A DNA stretch of 64,000 nucleotides from Actinobacillus sp. (lineage in GTDB: Bacteria; Pseudomonadota; Gammaproteobacteria; Enterobacterales; Pasteurellaceae), in the NCBI GenBank assembly GCA_020026155.1, contig JAHHQX010000004.1, positions 1-64,000 of the forward strand. The letters are read 5' to 3'. Under the pieces are notes generated by a model. The model did not search any database, was not told the DNA's origin, and saw only the letters and a list, made by a program, of their open reading frames with translations. This document shows, in pieces, positions 53,572 to 61,445 of this stretch (positions within the stretch are counted from its first letter, which is position 1; each line of letters starts with the position of its first letter). A program made the translations under genes and the position numbers.

Positions 53572-54255
53572 CTATGCTTTTCCCTGTCCCGTCTTGCCCC
53601 GTTTTGGTTGGGGGTTCTTTTTCTGTTGTTGTTCTTGTTTTCGCAACAGTTTGTTATAAGTCGTTTTCGCACCGCAGTTAATATTCAGCTCAAGTGCTTT
53701 TCTTAAACTTTGAATTGCACACGCACTACCACGTTTTGCTTGACGCAAACCGATTTCACGCCATAACTTAGCAAGTGCCATTTCTGGAATATCGCACTTG
53801 GCTGTGAGTTTTGCTGCGTTTTTTAAGATTTTTAAGGGTAATGGCTTTCCTAACAGTCGCTTGACCTTTGCGATTTCGGCTAACGTATCTACGTAGAAAG
53901 TAGGCAGATTGCGATTAAACTCTAGCGGTAGGGCTAATTCGTACTTGATGCAGTAGGTAGCGATTTTTTCCACGAGTGAAAATTCTTCAATGTCGAGTAA
54001 CCAGACGAACCATTGCGTGAGAATATCGTCTTGTACACCATTCCCTTGAATTGCGCCATCAAGCCACGGTTTAAAATCTTTTAAATACGCTTTTTTAATT
54101 TTGTTGCGTTTTCTTAACGATTGAACGCCTTTGATATCTTTCTTTACGCGAGATAGTAACAGGAGCATTTTTTCATACTCGCTGTAGTTTTCTTCATTAG
54201 CACGCAAGTTTTTGGCTTGCGAGCTTTGAAAATGTTGTGCGAATGCTCCTGCCAT
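53572..54255 (-). CDS. M: terminase endonuclease subunit GpM
   Basis: A 227-residue P2 M-like small terminase (LNLRANEENYSEYEKMLLLLSRVKKDIKGVQSLRKRNKIKKAYLKDFKPWLDGAI). It cuts at cos with the P ATPase. Highly basic C-terminus (KQEQQQKKNPQPKRG). It lies 5 bases after the major capsid gene. Confidence 0.9.
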   Translation of the reverse strand: MAGAFAQHFQSSQAKNLRANEENYSEYEKMLLLLSRVKKDIKGVQSLRKRNKIKKAYLKDFKPWLDGAIQGNGVQDDILTQWFVWLLDIEEFSLVEKIATYCIKYELALPLEFNRNLPTFYVDTLAEIAKVKRLLGKPLPLKILKNAAKLTAKCDIPEMALAKLWREIGLRQAKRGSACAIQSLRKALELNINCGAKTTYNKLLRKQEQQQKKNPQPKRGKTGQGKA

Positions 54256-54260
54256 ACTTA

Positions 54261-55313
54261 TTATTTCTCGCTATCAGGTAGTTCTACCGTGGTGATATTT
54301 TCCACGAATGCTACGGCTTTGTAGTTTTCCACGACATAACATTCGTTATTAGATAACAAATCCAAGTAGCGATCGCGTTGGGCGTCATCTAACCATTTGC
54401 GTCGTGTACTGTCAGCTTGGTAATAGATTGATAAGTTCTCTACGCGAGTGATTAATAGGGCATTCTTAGGGAAGAATGGCGGGGTTAGGGCTTTTAATCC
54501 GCCGATACGTTTTTGTGCGATGATGACATCACTCGCTACTTTTTCAGTTGGTTTGATTTCGTTTTGGTACGGGGCGAAGTTTTCAAACATTAAATCTGAG
54601 CCTAATAGCACAACCAAATCAGTGTCTTCACGAAATTCTTCTGCGATTACGCTGTATTTCGCTTCATTCACTAAGGCATCAAGCGTTTTGTATTCATTAG
54701 ATTTTAATTTGTATTTTGCTAATGCATCTTGTGAACCTTTAACCAGTTTTGCCGTTTTCAAAACATGATCAGGGGCATCTTGGCGAATATGTTCAAGCCA
54801 ACCGATATTCACGTCTTGAAGTAACGGATTTTCTTCACGGTTAGTTTCTTTTGCTGCCGATGTACCGTTAAAACCAATCATGATGCGGTCTAAGGCAATT
54901 CGTTTGATTTTTTGGTTTGCAATGCGATTTGCGAAGTCTGGGAATTTGGCCCACATGTCCAATTGCACGTATGGTAAAGCCGTATCGTATTGAACATTTT
55001 TACATTCATATTGGTGTGAGGTTAAGCCTGTAAAGCCAATGCCTTGACGTGCATTCTTATCTGTATCTACTCGTCCAGCAATGCTTGAGGTTACGCCTAG
55101 CATTAAGGTTTCGCCTTTCATTTCGTCAACGGGGACAATGTTAATTTGACTTAAAAAGTCAGAACTTAATTGAACGGCATCTTCTAGTTTTTGACGCATT
55201 GAAGGTTCGACTGTGAACTCGTGGCCACGTGAAATACTGTGTTCGCTTACGCCAAATGTTTCAGCTAAATTTTTAGAATATTCTTCTAATTTTTGATAAG
55301 TTTCTTTACGCAT
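54261..55313 (-). CDS. N: major capsid protein GpN
   Basis: A 350-residue HK97-fold major capsid protein of the P2 N family: RKETYQKLEEYSKNLAETFGV, then KIKRIALDRIMIGFNGTSAAKETNR and GGLKALTPPFFPKNALLITRVENLSIYYQADS. The N-terminal part would be trimmed by the O protease. Confidence 0.95.
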   Translation of the reverse strand: MRKETYQKLEEYSKNLAETFGVSEHSISRGHEFTVEPSMRQKLEDAVQLSSDFLSQINIVPVDEMKGETLMLGVTSSIAGRVDTDKNARQGIGFTGLTSHQYECKNVQYDTALPYVQLDMWAKFPDFANRIANQKIKRIALDRIMIGFNGTSAAKETNREENPLLQDVNIGWLEHIRQDAPDHVLKTAKLVKGSQDALAKYKLKSNEYKTLDALVNEAKYSVIAEEFREDTDLVVLLGSDLMFENFAPYQNEIKPTEKVASDVIIAQKRIGGLKALTPPFFPKNALLITRVENLSIYYQADSTRRKWLDDAQRDRYLDLLSNNECYVVENYKAVAFVENITTVELPDSEK

Positions 55314-55322
55314 TTTCTTTCC

Positions 55323-56189
55323 TTAGATATATGGGTTTAACGCAGTCGCAGTTTTGCCTGTAACCTTTTGTTCAGTAAATTCTTCTACTGGTTCAGTTTT
55401 TAATTTTGCGAACTCAGCTTGTAAGGTTTTGCATTGTTCTGCGTACGCTTCTAGCTTTTTATCTAACGCAGCAAGTTCTGCTTTTAATTCGGTTTCTGCC
55501 GTTTCTACTGCAGTTGGTGCTGTTTCTTCAGCTTTAGGCTCTGCTTTTGAAAATTTTTCTTCAAGTGCATCCAGTTTTTCACCTTGTGCTTTTAACTGTT
55601 TGCCAAGTTCCATAATGGCTTGTTTCATATCTTCGTCGTCCTTGTTGTTAAATAAATTTTTAATTTTCTGTAAAAGTGATTTGTTTTCAGGTTCGAGTAA
55701 TTCTGTTTCTGCAAGAAATTCTTGAGTGGCAGAGTGCAGAATTTTTTTGTCTGCTTTATTAAATTTTAAGCGGTCAGTTCCTAAACTTGCTGGATCATCG
55801 GTTACGGCTAAACCTACTAAATAAGCCTCATGCGTTCCCGCAAAATCAGGATTAATCTCAACCGAAGTAAAGACTTTTTGTTGTTTACGATTTAACTCAA
55901 TGAGTTCTTGTGTGGGCTGAATTAACGCAAATAATTTGAGTTTTCCGTCTACTTCTTTAGTTTTCACATCTAACACGTCACCATAACAATTTGAATGAGC
56001 ATCTTGTGGGTCGTAAAATCGCCAATGCAAATGTTCTAAATTAATGCGTGCCGTATAAGTCTGAGGATTGTAGTTCTCTGCGCATTGCTCCAACCATGAG
56101 CGTTTAATATCTCGGTCATCGGCTGTTGGTCCTTCTTGCGCTACTGCGAACCATTTTGCTTCTAACTCGTCCTGTTTTTGTTCGTCCAT
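55323..56189 (-). CDS. O: capsid scaffold/protease GpO
   Basis: A 288-residue scaffolding protein with a serine protease half (RDIKRSWLEQCAENYNPQTYTARINLEHLHWRF; the His in this block and Ser in QQKVFTSVEINPDF are the likely catalytic pair) and a C-terminal coiled-coil scaffold (about 185-285). I chose ATG 56189 over the frame to 56225. First gene of the leftward head operon. Confidence 0.92.
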   Translation of the reverse strand: MDEQKQDELEAKWFAVAQEGPTADDRDIKRSWLEQCAENYNPQTYTARINLEHLHWRFYDPQDAHSNCYGDVLDVKTKEVDGKLKLFALIQPTQELIELNRKQQKVFTSVEINPDFAGTHEAYLVGLAVTDDPASLGTDRLKFNKADKKILHSATQEFLAETELLEPENKSLLQKIKNLFNNKDDEDMKQAIMELGKQLKAQGEKLDALEEKFSKAEPKAEETAPTAVETAETELKAELAALDKKLEAYAEQCKTLQAEFAKLKTEPVEEFTEQKVTGKTATALNPYI

Positions 56190-56369
56190 TTTTCTTGTCC
56201 TAAGAAAATTAATCCATCTTTTCAAATCAAATCAAAAATATTGAGGTCATCTTTCCAAATAAAAAATAATCTTGCACGCAGTATGGGTTGTTAAAAAGAA
56301 AACGACAGAAAGCAACGCTAACAGTCCTTTGTTATCTCTTTACAATAAAGCGTAATAAAAGGGAGCCAT
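56190..56369. promoter_or_regulatory. divergent late promoter region O/P
   Basis: A 180-base gap between the divergent O and P genes, where P2 has two Ogr-activated promoters. TTGT-N12-GACA near 56299 is only a loose match to the TGT-N12-ACA activator box. No convincing -10 sequences were picked out. Confidence 0.4.
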
Positions 56370-58142
56370 ATGACAACAGATACGGAAATCGAAAAAGAGA
56401 AAGAAAACCTTAAACGCAAAGCGCAGACGATGTATTTCGCAGGATATAAGTTAAGTGATATTGCGAAAGAATTAGACGTGCCAGCAAATACGGTGTACTC
56501 GTGGAAGAATCGCGGTGACTGGGACGAGAAAAAACCGCTTGGCCGTGTTGAAATGAGCCTTGAAATGCGACTTTGTGCATTGATTCAAAAAGATAATAAA
56601 AGCCCATCGGATATCAAGGAAGTAGATTTATTGATGAGGCAGATGGAACGTGCGTCGCGAATAAAAAAATACGAAAACGGCGGCGGCACTGAAACGGATC
56701 TCAATCCAAAACTTCATAATCGTGGACGTAAGAAAGGGCAGCGTGAAAGTAATGAAATTAGCGAAGAACAGACTGAATTACTGACTAGCTCTTTTCTCGA
56801 TGGGATGTTCGGCTATCAAAAAGTTTGGTACGAGGCAGGAAAGAAAAATCGTGTGCGTAATATTTTGAAAAGTCGGCAGATTGGTGCAACTTATTATTTT
56901 GCACACGAGGCATTTGTTGATGCATTAACGACTGGACGCAATCAGATTTTCTTATCAGCTAGTAAGAAACAGGCATTGATGTTTCGTTCTTACATTGTGA
57001 ACTATGCTAAGCGTACAGCTGATGTGGAATTAAAAGGGGACACTATTGCTTTGCCGAATGGGGCGGAATTGATTTTTTTAGGGACGAACTCGGCAACAGC
57101 GCAGTCCTATCATGGCAATTTGTATTTTGATGAAATTTTCTGGGTACGTAAGTTCGGCGAGATGCGAAAAGTCGCAGCGGCGATGGCATCTCAAAAGCAA
57201 TATCGTCAGACTTATTTTTCTACGCCATCTACAAAATCCCATGACGCCTATGCGTTTTGGTCTGGCAAGACGTTTAATCGTGGTCGGAAAAAGGCGGAAC
57301 AAGCGGATTTCGACATTTCTCATGAAAATCTTGTGCGAGGAAAAGTTTTGGCAGATGGGCAGTGGCGTCAGATTGTAAATATTCTTGATGCTGAAAATGG
57401 GGGGTGCACACTTTTTGATTTAAATGCATTGAAACTGGAAAATTCGCCTGAAGAATTTAATCAGCTATTTATGTGTGAGTTTGCTGATGATGATCAGTCG
57501 GCTTTCAAATTTAGCGAATTACAAAATTGCTTGGTTGATTCGATTGAGGAATGGAAAGACTACCAACCATTTAATCAATTGCGACCATTTGGGCATAGGG
57601 AAGTATGGTTGGGGTATGATCCAGCTTATACAGGGGATAGAGCTGCGTTGGCCATTATTGCCCCGCCTACGATTGAGGGCGGAATCTATCGCGTTCTACA
57701 TGTGCAGACTTATCATGGTGAGGATTATGAAAAGCAAGCACAGATCATCCGTAGTTTTTGCGATAGTTACAACGTCACACGTATCACTATTGATGCTACG
57801 GGAATGGGCGCTGGAGTGTATCAAGAGGTAAGGAAATTCCGTCCAGACGTGCAAGGTTTAAATTATAGTGCTGAGCTTAAAAATGAGATGGTTCTGAAAA
57901 CCCGCAATCTCATTCAAAAACGCCGACTACAATTTGACGGCGGGGCTAATGAGATCGTGACTTCATTCTTGACAATTAAACGCCAGGCGACCCGCAGTGG
58001 TTTAAAAACGACTTATGTTTCGGATAGAAGCGTAGAAGCTAGTCACGGTGATATTGCTTGGGCGATTATGAATACTGTTCTCAATGTGCCGTATGGTGAT
58101 GGAACTGGCGTAAACAATTCAACTTTCTTTACATTTGGATAA
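56370..58142 (+). CDS. P: terminase ATPase subunit GpP
   Basis: A 590-residue P2 P-like large terminase. An N-terminal helix-turn-helix (GYKLSDIAKELDVPANTVYSWKNRGDW, about residues 27-53) should bind cos. The ATPase follows with the Walker A-like SRQIGATYYFAHEA, the Walker B-like YFDEIFWVRKF, and the nuclease half with WLGYDPAYTGDRAALAII. RBS AAAGGGAG. It packages DNA into the prohead with M. Confidence 0.94.
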   Translation: MTTDTEIEKEKENLKRKAQTMYFAGYKLSDIAKELDVPANTVYSWKNRGDWDEKKPLGRVEMSLEMRLCALIQKDNKSPSDIKEVDLLMRQMERASRIKKYENGGGTETDLNPKLHNRGRKKGQRESNEISEEQTELLTSSFLDGMFGYQKVWYEAGKKNRVRNILKSRQIGATYYFAHEAFVDALTTGRNQIFLSASKKQALMFRSYIVNYAKRTADVELKGDTIALPNGAELIFLGTNSATAQSYHGNLYFDEIFWVRKFGEMRKVAAAMASQKQYRQTYFSTPSTKSHDAYAFWSGKTFNRGRKKAEQADFDISHENLVRGKVLADGQWRQIVNILDAENGGCTLFDLNALKLENSPEEFNQLFMCEFADDDQSAFKFSELQNCLVDSIEEWKDYQPFNQLRPFGHREVWLGYDPAYTGDRAALAIIAPPTIEGGIYRVLHVQTYHGEDYEKQAQIIRSFCDSYNVTRITIDATGMGAGVYQEVRKFRPDVQGLNYSAELKNEMVLKTRNLIQKRRLQFDGGANEIVTSFLTIKRQATRSGLKTTYVSDRSVEASHGDIAWAIMNTVLNVPYGDGTGVNNSTFFTFG

Positions 58143-58148
58143 AAAATT

Positions 58149-59138
58149 ATGGATAAATTAACAGAAGATAAACATGGATTAAGTTTTTCCTTTGAACTTG
58201 GCGATCCCATTCCGATTTTAGATAAGTCGGACATTTTGGGTTATTTTGAATGCCTACAACACGAGAAATGGCTTGAACCGCCAGTAAAATTTTCAGATAT
58301 ATCAAGACTATTGTATGCAAGTTCACATCACCAGTCTGCATTAGAAGTAAAGAAAAATGTTCTTTTATCAACTATAAAAATTGAGAACAATATTCTGTCT
58401 GCAGATGTGCTAGAACAGTTCATTTTTGATTATCTTGTATTTGGAAATGCTTATCTACAAATAGTTAAAAATCGCTTTAAAGAAACATTAAAAGTGATCT
58501 GTCCACTAGCAAAATTTGTTCGTACAAATTTAAATGGTGACTATTATTTCATTGCGAACTATGCAAACGAAGTGAAATTGAAGAATGTGTATCACCTTAA
58601 AAATGTGGATATTAACCAAAATATCTATGGTATGCCTTCTTATTTAGGTGCCATTCAATCGTTATTATTAAATGAAAGTGCGACATTATTCCGTCGTAAG
58701 TATTATGTAAATGGTGCGCACGCTGGCAGTATTCTTTATATGAACGACGCACAAATTTCACGTGATGATGTTGAGAATATTAAGAAAGAATTATCACGCA
58801 CGAAGGGGAAAGGGAATTTTAAAAATCTGTTCATCTACTCACCAAATGGGCGACCTGATGGATTAAAGGTGATTCCTTTATCAGACGCTATGGGTAAAGA
58901 TGAGTTCTTAACTATAAAAAACACAAGTCGTGATGATATTCTCGCTGCACATAGAGTACCGCCACAACTTTTATCAATTTTACCAAATAATACTGGCGGT
59001 TTTGGCGATGTATCTAAAGCGGCAAAAATCTTCTTCATTAATGAAATCAAACCTCTTCAACGGAAGTTAGAGATTATTAATACTTGGGCAGGGGATAAAG
59101 TGATTAGTTTTACAGATTATGAGTTGTTAGAGGAATAA
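58149..59138 (+). CDS. Q: portal protein GpQ
   Basis: A 329-residue P2 Q family portal: FELGDPIPILDKSDILGYFEC, then SRLLYASSHHQSALEVKKNVL, and HRVPPQLLSILPNNTGGFGDVSKAAKIFFINEIKPLQ. It forms the ring through which DNA is packed. It is the last late gene, with a terminator directly after and attR 120 bases beyond. Confidence 0.95.
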   Translation: MDKLTEDKHGLSFSFELGDPIPILDKSDILGYFECLQHEKWLEPPVKFSDISRLLYASSHHQSALEVKKNVLLSTIKIENNILSADVLEQFIFDYLVFGNAYLQIVKNRFKETLKVICPLAKFVRTNLNGDYYFIANYANEVKLKNVYHLKNVDINQNIYGMPSYLGAIQSLLLNESATLFRRKYYVNGAHAGSILYMNDAQISRDDVENIKKELSRTKGKGNFKNLFIYSPNGRPDGLKVIPLSDAMGKDEFLTIKNTSRDDILAAHRVPPQLLSILPNNTGGFGDVSKAAKIFFINEIKPLQRKLEIINTWAGDKVISFTDYELLEE

Positions 59139-59140
59139 AA

Positions 59141-59166
59141 ATAACCGCCAATATGGCGGTTTTTTA
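59141..59166 (+). terminator. terminator after Q
   Basis: ACCGCCA (59144-59150) and TGGCGGT (59154-59160) with a T6 run. It ends the rightward P-Q transcript at the prophage edge. Confidence 0.88.
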
Positions 59167-59200
59167 GTCATTTAAAACTTTTAAAGCTATTTTTATTCAA

Positions 59201-59220
59201 TTTGCACCAGTGTTGCACCA
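59201..59220. repeat. putative integrase arm-type sites, right
   Basis: TTTGCACCA (59201-59209) and TGTTGCACCA (59211-59220) match the sites at 26250-26283 beside attL. Confidence 0.65.
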
Positions 59221-59259
59221 TTAAGTGTAAGCTATTGATTTTATTTGAATTAAATGACA

Positions 59260-59276
59260 GGCAGGGGGGACCATTC
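59260..59276 (+). repeat. attR core
   Basis: The same 17-bp GGCAGGGGGGACCATTC as attL. Upstream the sequence no longer resembles a tRNA, so it is the phage-derived half. Confidence 0.9.
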
Positions 59277-59511
59277 CCCTTTATCAGCTCGTGTCAACCA
59301 CTATCAACTTGTGTCATAATCCCTTACAAAATAAGCCTTTTTCCTGTTTTTAATGTGTCAACTTGTGTCAACCGCTGTCAACGTAAGTCAAGATAAACGC
59401 TACACAAAACGCTACATAATTTTTAGAAAAACGCTACACAGACTCATAAATGAAAACGCTACATAGTTTTCAATAAAAAAACGCTACACAAATTTTATTT
59501 AGAGGTCATTT
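59277..59511. repeat. direct repeats ahead of a dead integrase
   Basis: Two repeat families. TGTCAAC-type heptamers occur at about 59291-59383 (at least four copies). Five copies of AACGCTACAYA follow at 59396-59406, 59408-59418, 59430-59440, 59455-59465 and 59480-59490. They precede the start of a P4-type integrase fragment and look like its arm-binding sites, left over from an older element in the same tRNA. Confidence 0.75.
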
Positions 59512-59634
59512 ATGAAAATCAATTTGTTAACAGATAAACAGATAAAAAATACAAAGCCTCAAGATAAGCAGGTTTCATTAATTGATGGTGCGGGTCTTTA
59601 TTTAAGAATTTCTTCAAATGGTAGAAAAGAATAG
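59512..59634 (+). pseudogene. P4-type integrase, N-terminal fragment
   Basis: Forty codons from ATG to TAG encoding the arm-binding DUF4102 start of P4-family integrases (LTDKQIKNTKPQDKQVSLID, then GAGLYLRISSNGRK). Normal proteins are about 400 residues. Nothing resembling the catalytic domain follows. Upstream GAGGTC could be its RBS. It marks a second, decayed element integrated at tRNA-Ile2. Confidence 0.8.
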
Positions 59635-59776
59635 ATTTCTTTTAAAGCATTAGCAAACTTCATCTTTATTAAATAAAACAAATTTAATCTGTGAATTACT
59701 TGATATTTCTTACAATCTTTTTATGATTAATTCTGGTAGTTAATTTTTAGGAAGAGGATATGTTGGAAATTTTTTT

Positions 59777-59965
59777 ATGAGTATGGCTTTTATTGTAATA
59801 GGTACAATTGTTTTTGGTTTTTTAAGTATCTTTTTTACACCATTGGTTATGCTAATCTATTCTCTTGCAGTTGGTGCTAAGAATGATGCATGTGGTTTCG
59901 CTATGATGTCGTTTCTTTTTTATCTACCTAGTATTCTTGTAGCTATTCTTCCAAACTTAAAATAG
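59777..59965 (+). CDS. small membrane protein 1 of the attR-side array
   Basis: A 62-residue hydrophobic protein: helix one FIVIGTIVFGFLSIFFTPLVMLIYSL, a polar loop (AVGAKNDACG), helix two FAMMSFLFYLPSILVAIL. It has the same two-helix plan as the prophage gene at 50180-50377, with PLVMLIYS corresponding to PILLTIYS. The leader resembles the one before that gene (TCTTTTTATGATT). Function unknown. Confidence 0.6.
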   Translation: MSMAFIVIGTIVFGFLSIFFTPLVMLIYSLAVGAKNDACGFAMMSFLFYLPSILVAILPNLK

Positions 59966-60022
59966 TTGTTCTATTATTACAATCTCTCAATCAGTTTCTT
60001 TTTATTTAAGGGAAGGATGTTT

Positions 60023-60244
60023 ATGATTGAATTCTTACTAATGTTGCCGATATATCTCTTTATCGGGATAGTTGGTATAGGGATTTTGGTACTTGTAACT
60101 TTTCCTATTTTATTTTTTCTCTATTATTTATTTATCGAGCATGATTTTAATGGAATGGTTGCCTCTGTCATTGTAGCGGTTATCCTTTATGCACCAACTG
60201 CAGCATTTGTGATTTACTGTATTAATCATCAAATAGTAGGATAG
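60023..60244 (+). CDS. small membrane protein 2 of the attR-side array
   Basis: A 73-residue protein: MLPIYLFIGIVGIGILVLVTFPILFFLYYLF, a short acidic loop (IEHDFNG), then MVASVIVAVILYAPTAAFVIYCI. GGGAAGG lies 6 bases ahead of ATG 60023. An ATG at 60017 lies inside that RBS and the long frame to 59966 is unlikely. Same build as the other members. Confidence 0.6.
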   Translation: MIEFLLMLPIYLFIGIVGIGILVLVTFPILFFLYYLFIEHDFNGMVASVIVAVILYAPTAAFVIYCINHQIVG

Positions 60245-60248
60245 TAAA

Positions 60249-60407
60249 ATGATCTTGTTCTATGCAGTTACTGTGGTCGTTATCATAGCTTTAGTTATTT
60301 CACCTTTTTATTTCTTTTTTTACGGATTAATAACTCGTCAGTTTGATATTGCTGGTGGTGCTTTATTTACTATACTCCTATGGGCTGGCATTTATTCATT
60401 GCTATAG
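60249..60407 (+). CDS. small membrane protein 3 of the attR-side array
   Basis: A 52-residue open frame starting ATGATCTTG, 4 bases after the previous stop. Helix one is MILFYAVTVVVIIALVISPFY, then a loop GLITRQFDIAG, helix two GALFTILLWAGIYSLL. A frameshifted close copy follows at 60545-60687, and their shared sequence supports that both were once real genes. Confidence 0.55.
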   Translation: MILFYAVTVVVIIALVISPFYFFFYGLITRQFDIAGGALFTILLWAGIYSLL

Positions 60408-60544
60408 TCATGAAGATAATTAATAAATTACTTGATAGTATCTCTTGTGTAATAACGGCTATATTTGAGTTTTGCTGTATGAAGCGTTACCTAGTTTAAC
60501 CTATATTAATTTAGTCGTATAATTAGTGTGAGAGAGGCAGAAAA

Positions 60545-60687
60545 ATGATCTTGTTCTATGCACTTACTGGGATTGTGATGATAGCTTTTGTTGTTTCACC
60601 TTTCTGTTTCTTTTTTATGGATTAGTAACTCGTCAATTTGATATTGTAGGTAGCGCAGGTTTATTTTTATTTATTTGGTTACGCTAA
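60545..60687 (+). pseudogene. small membrane protein 4, frameshifted copy
   Basis: Starts ATGATCTTGTTCTATGCA like the gene at 60249 but ends early at TAG after 26 codons. The intact copy has seven T in TTCTTTTTTTAC, whereas this one has six. Restoring one T gives YGLVTRQFDIVGSAGLFLFIWLR to a stop at 60685-60687. A single-base loss in a T-run, so decay or slipped-strand switching are both possible. Confidence 0.75.
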
Positions 60688-60727
60688 CCTATTATCTTGC
60701 TCATTAAGATAATAATTTGCCTATAAT

Positions 60728-60833
60728 GAAACTTTCTACTAATTTCTTATCCTCTTTGCTCACCACAAAATCTTACGTTATAGAATAGTGTAAACTTTTT
60801 TACCGGAGGAGTTAGCTGTATATTGTTTGACAT
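60728..60833 (-). pseudogene. remnants of phage genes S and tape measure
   Basis: On the minus strand the stretch near 60728-60803 encodes a scrap like the end of S (SKEDKKLVESFI against SKEDKELVEKLI) and retains GTAAACTTTTTTACCG. Bases 60822-60833 retain the first four codons of the tape measure gene. The two scraps are fused, with everything between them lost. Confidence 0.7.
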
Positions 60834-60880
60834 TTCTCATAGTCCTTTTATGATTTGTATAATTATTATCGGGGGGGAAA

Positions 60881-61081
60881 ATGGCTCAATTACTTTTAAC
60901 GTGGATGTTTTATGGCATTGCTGGGTGTGTTGGGATAGCTATTTTCTGTTTGCTTTTTGCACCGATACTTCTAACAGTCTATTCCTATATCATAGGTGAT
61001 AAGCTGGCTGGGCGAGGATGTCTCATTTTATCTATTCTTATCTATACGCCTGTTGTTGTTGCTATGTTCGTTTTTTCATAG
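60881..61081 (+). CDS. small membrane protein 5, close homologue of the prophage gene
   Basis: A 66-residue protein, clearly homologous to the prophage protein at 50180-50377 over its whole length (MAQLLLTWMFYGIAG...FCLLFAPILLT.YSY...LAGRGCLILSILIYTPVVVAMF). The leader from the tape measure start to the RBS (about 50 bases) is almost identical as well. GGGGGGG precedes the ATG. Two membrane helices. It is probably the phage locus of an earlier, related prophage. Confidence 0.72.
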   Translation: MAQLLLTWMFYGIAGCVGIAIFCLLFAPILLTVYSYIIGDKLAGRGCLILSILIYTPVVVAMFVFS

Positions 61082-61152
61082 ATAACTTTTATATGGGAAA
61101 GGAATTTAAAAAGCATAACTATTTAAAGAAATATTAATCTTTAGATTATTCC

Positions 61153-61181
61153 AAAAAAAACCGCCTATCGGCGGTTTTTTA
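61153..61181. terminator. bidirectional terminator
   Basis: CCGCC (61161-61165) and GGCGG (61170-61174) with A8 to the left and T6 to the right. It serves the small-protein array and the convergent gene at 61194-61376. Confidence 0.8.
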
Positions 61182-61193
61182 TTTATCAAAAGA

Positions 61194-61376
61194 TCAATTG
61201 TTATCACTTATCTCAAGCCCTTTTCTTGTTCGCATAATGTTATCTAAAGCGGCATTGAACATGGCTTCATCATCGGAATCGAGGGATTGTTGCCAATAGG
61301 CGAGTAGCGTATTCTCGTCTTTTAAATAATCAGTGATATCAAATTTTATTAAATTTAATTTATTCAAGTGAGTCAT
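61194..61376 (-). CDS. truncated addiction-module antitoxin-like protein
   Basis: Sixty residues resembling the N-terminal half of COG3636 antidote proteins (FDITDYLKDENTLLAYWQQSLDSDDEAMFNAALDNIMRTRKGLEIS, against the family pattern D-x2-YL-x2-E-x3-AYL-x3-L-x-DGD...AL-x-DI-x-RA-x-G). The helix-turn-helix half that should follow is missing and no toxin gene is nearby. It may be a remnant or a short functional variant. Confidence 0.55.
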   Translation of the reverse strand: MTHLNKLNLIKFDITDYLKDENTLLAYWQQSLDSDDEAMFNAALDNIMRTRKGLEISDNN

Positions 61377-61445
61377 TTTATTTCTTACTATGCTAATTAA
61401 TTTTAATATTTACTTTATCTGAAAGATAAAGCACCAGTTCGATAA

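Larger units (their letters stand above)
26063..59276. mobile_element. P2/HP1-like prophage integrated at tRNA-Ile2
   Basis: A 33-kb prophage bounded by the 17-bp direct repeat GGCAGGGGGGACCATTC. Integrase, repressor, replication, head, tail, lysis, terminase and portal genes are all present and open, so it looks intact. All major P2 late genes (D, U, E, FII, FI, I, J, W, V, S, R, X, L, M, N, O, P, Q) are recognised. Gene order differs from P2: the late block runs D first and Q last, so that Q lies next to attR. Accessory genes lie at three places: after the repressor, inside the tail region, and antisense between the tape measure and S genes. Confidence 0.95.

Noticed and set aside
56295..56345. 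Ogr-type activator boxes (TGT-N12-ACA) between O and P
   Set aside because: The best candidates have spacings of 13 and 9 instead of 12, so they are not better than chance in AT-rich DNA.
59240..59276. GC-rich patch next to Q as the cos site, by analogy with P2
   Set aside because: The only GC-rich part is the tRNA-derived att core. The 36.8-kb region is the better cos candidate.
59396..59490. Five short repeats resembling a CRISPR array
   Set aside because: The units are only 11 bases, spaced irregularly (12 to 25 bases), and lead into an integrase start. They fit integrase arm sites, not a CRISPR, and no cas gene is near.
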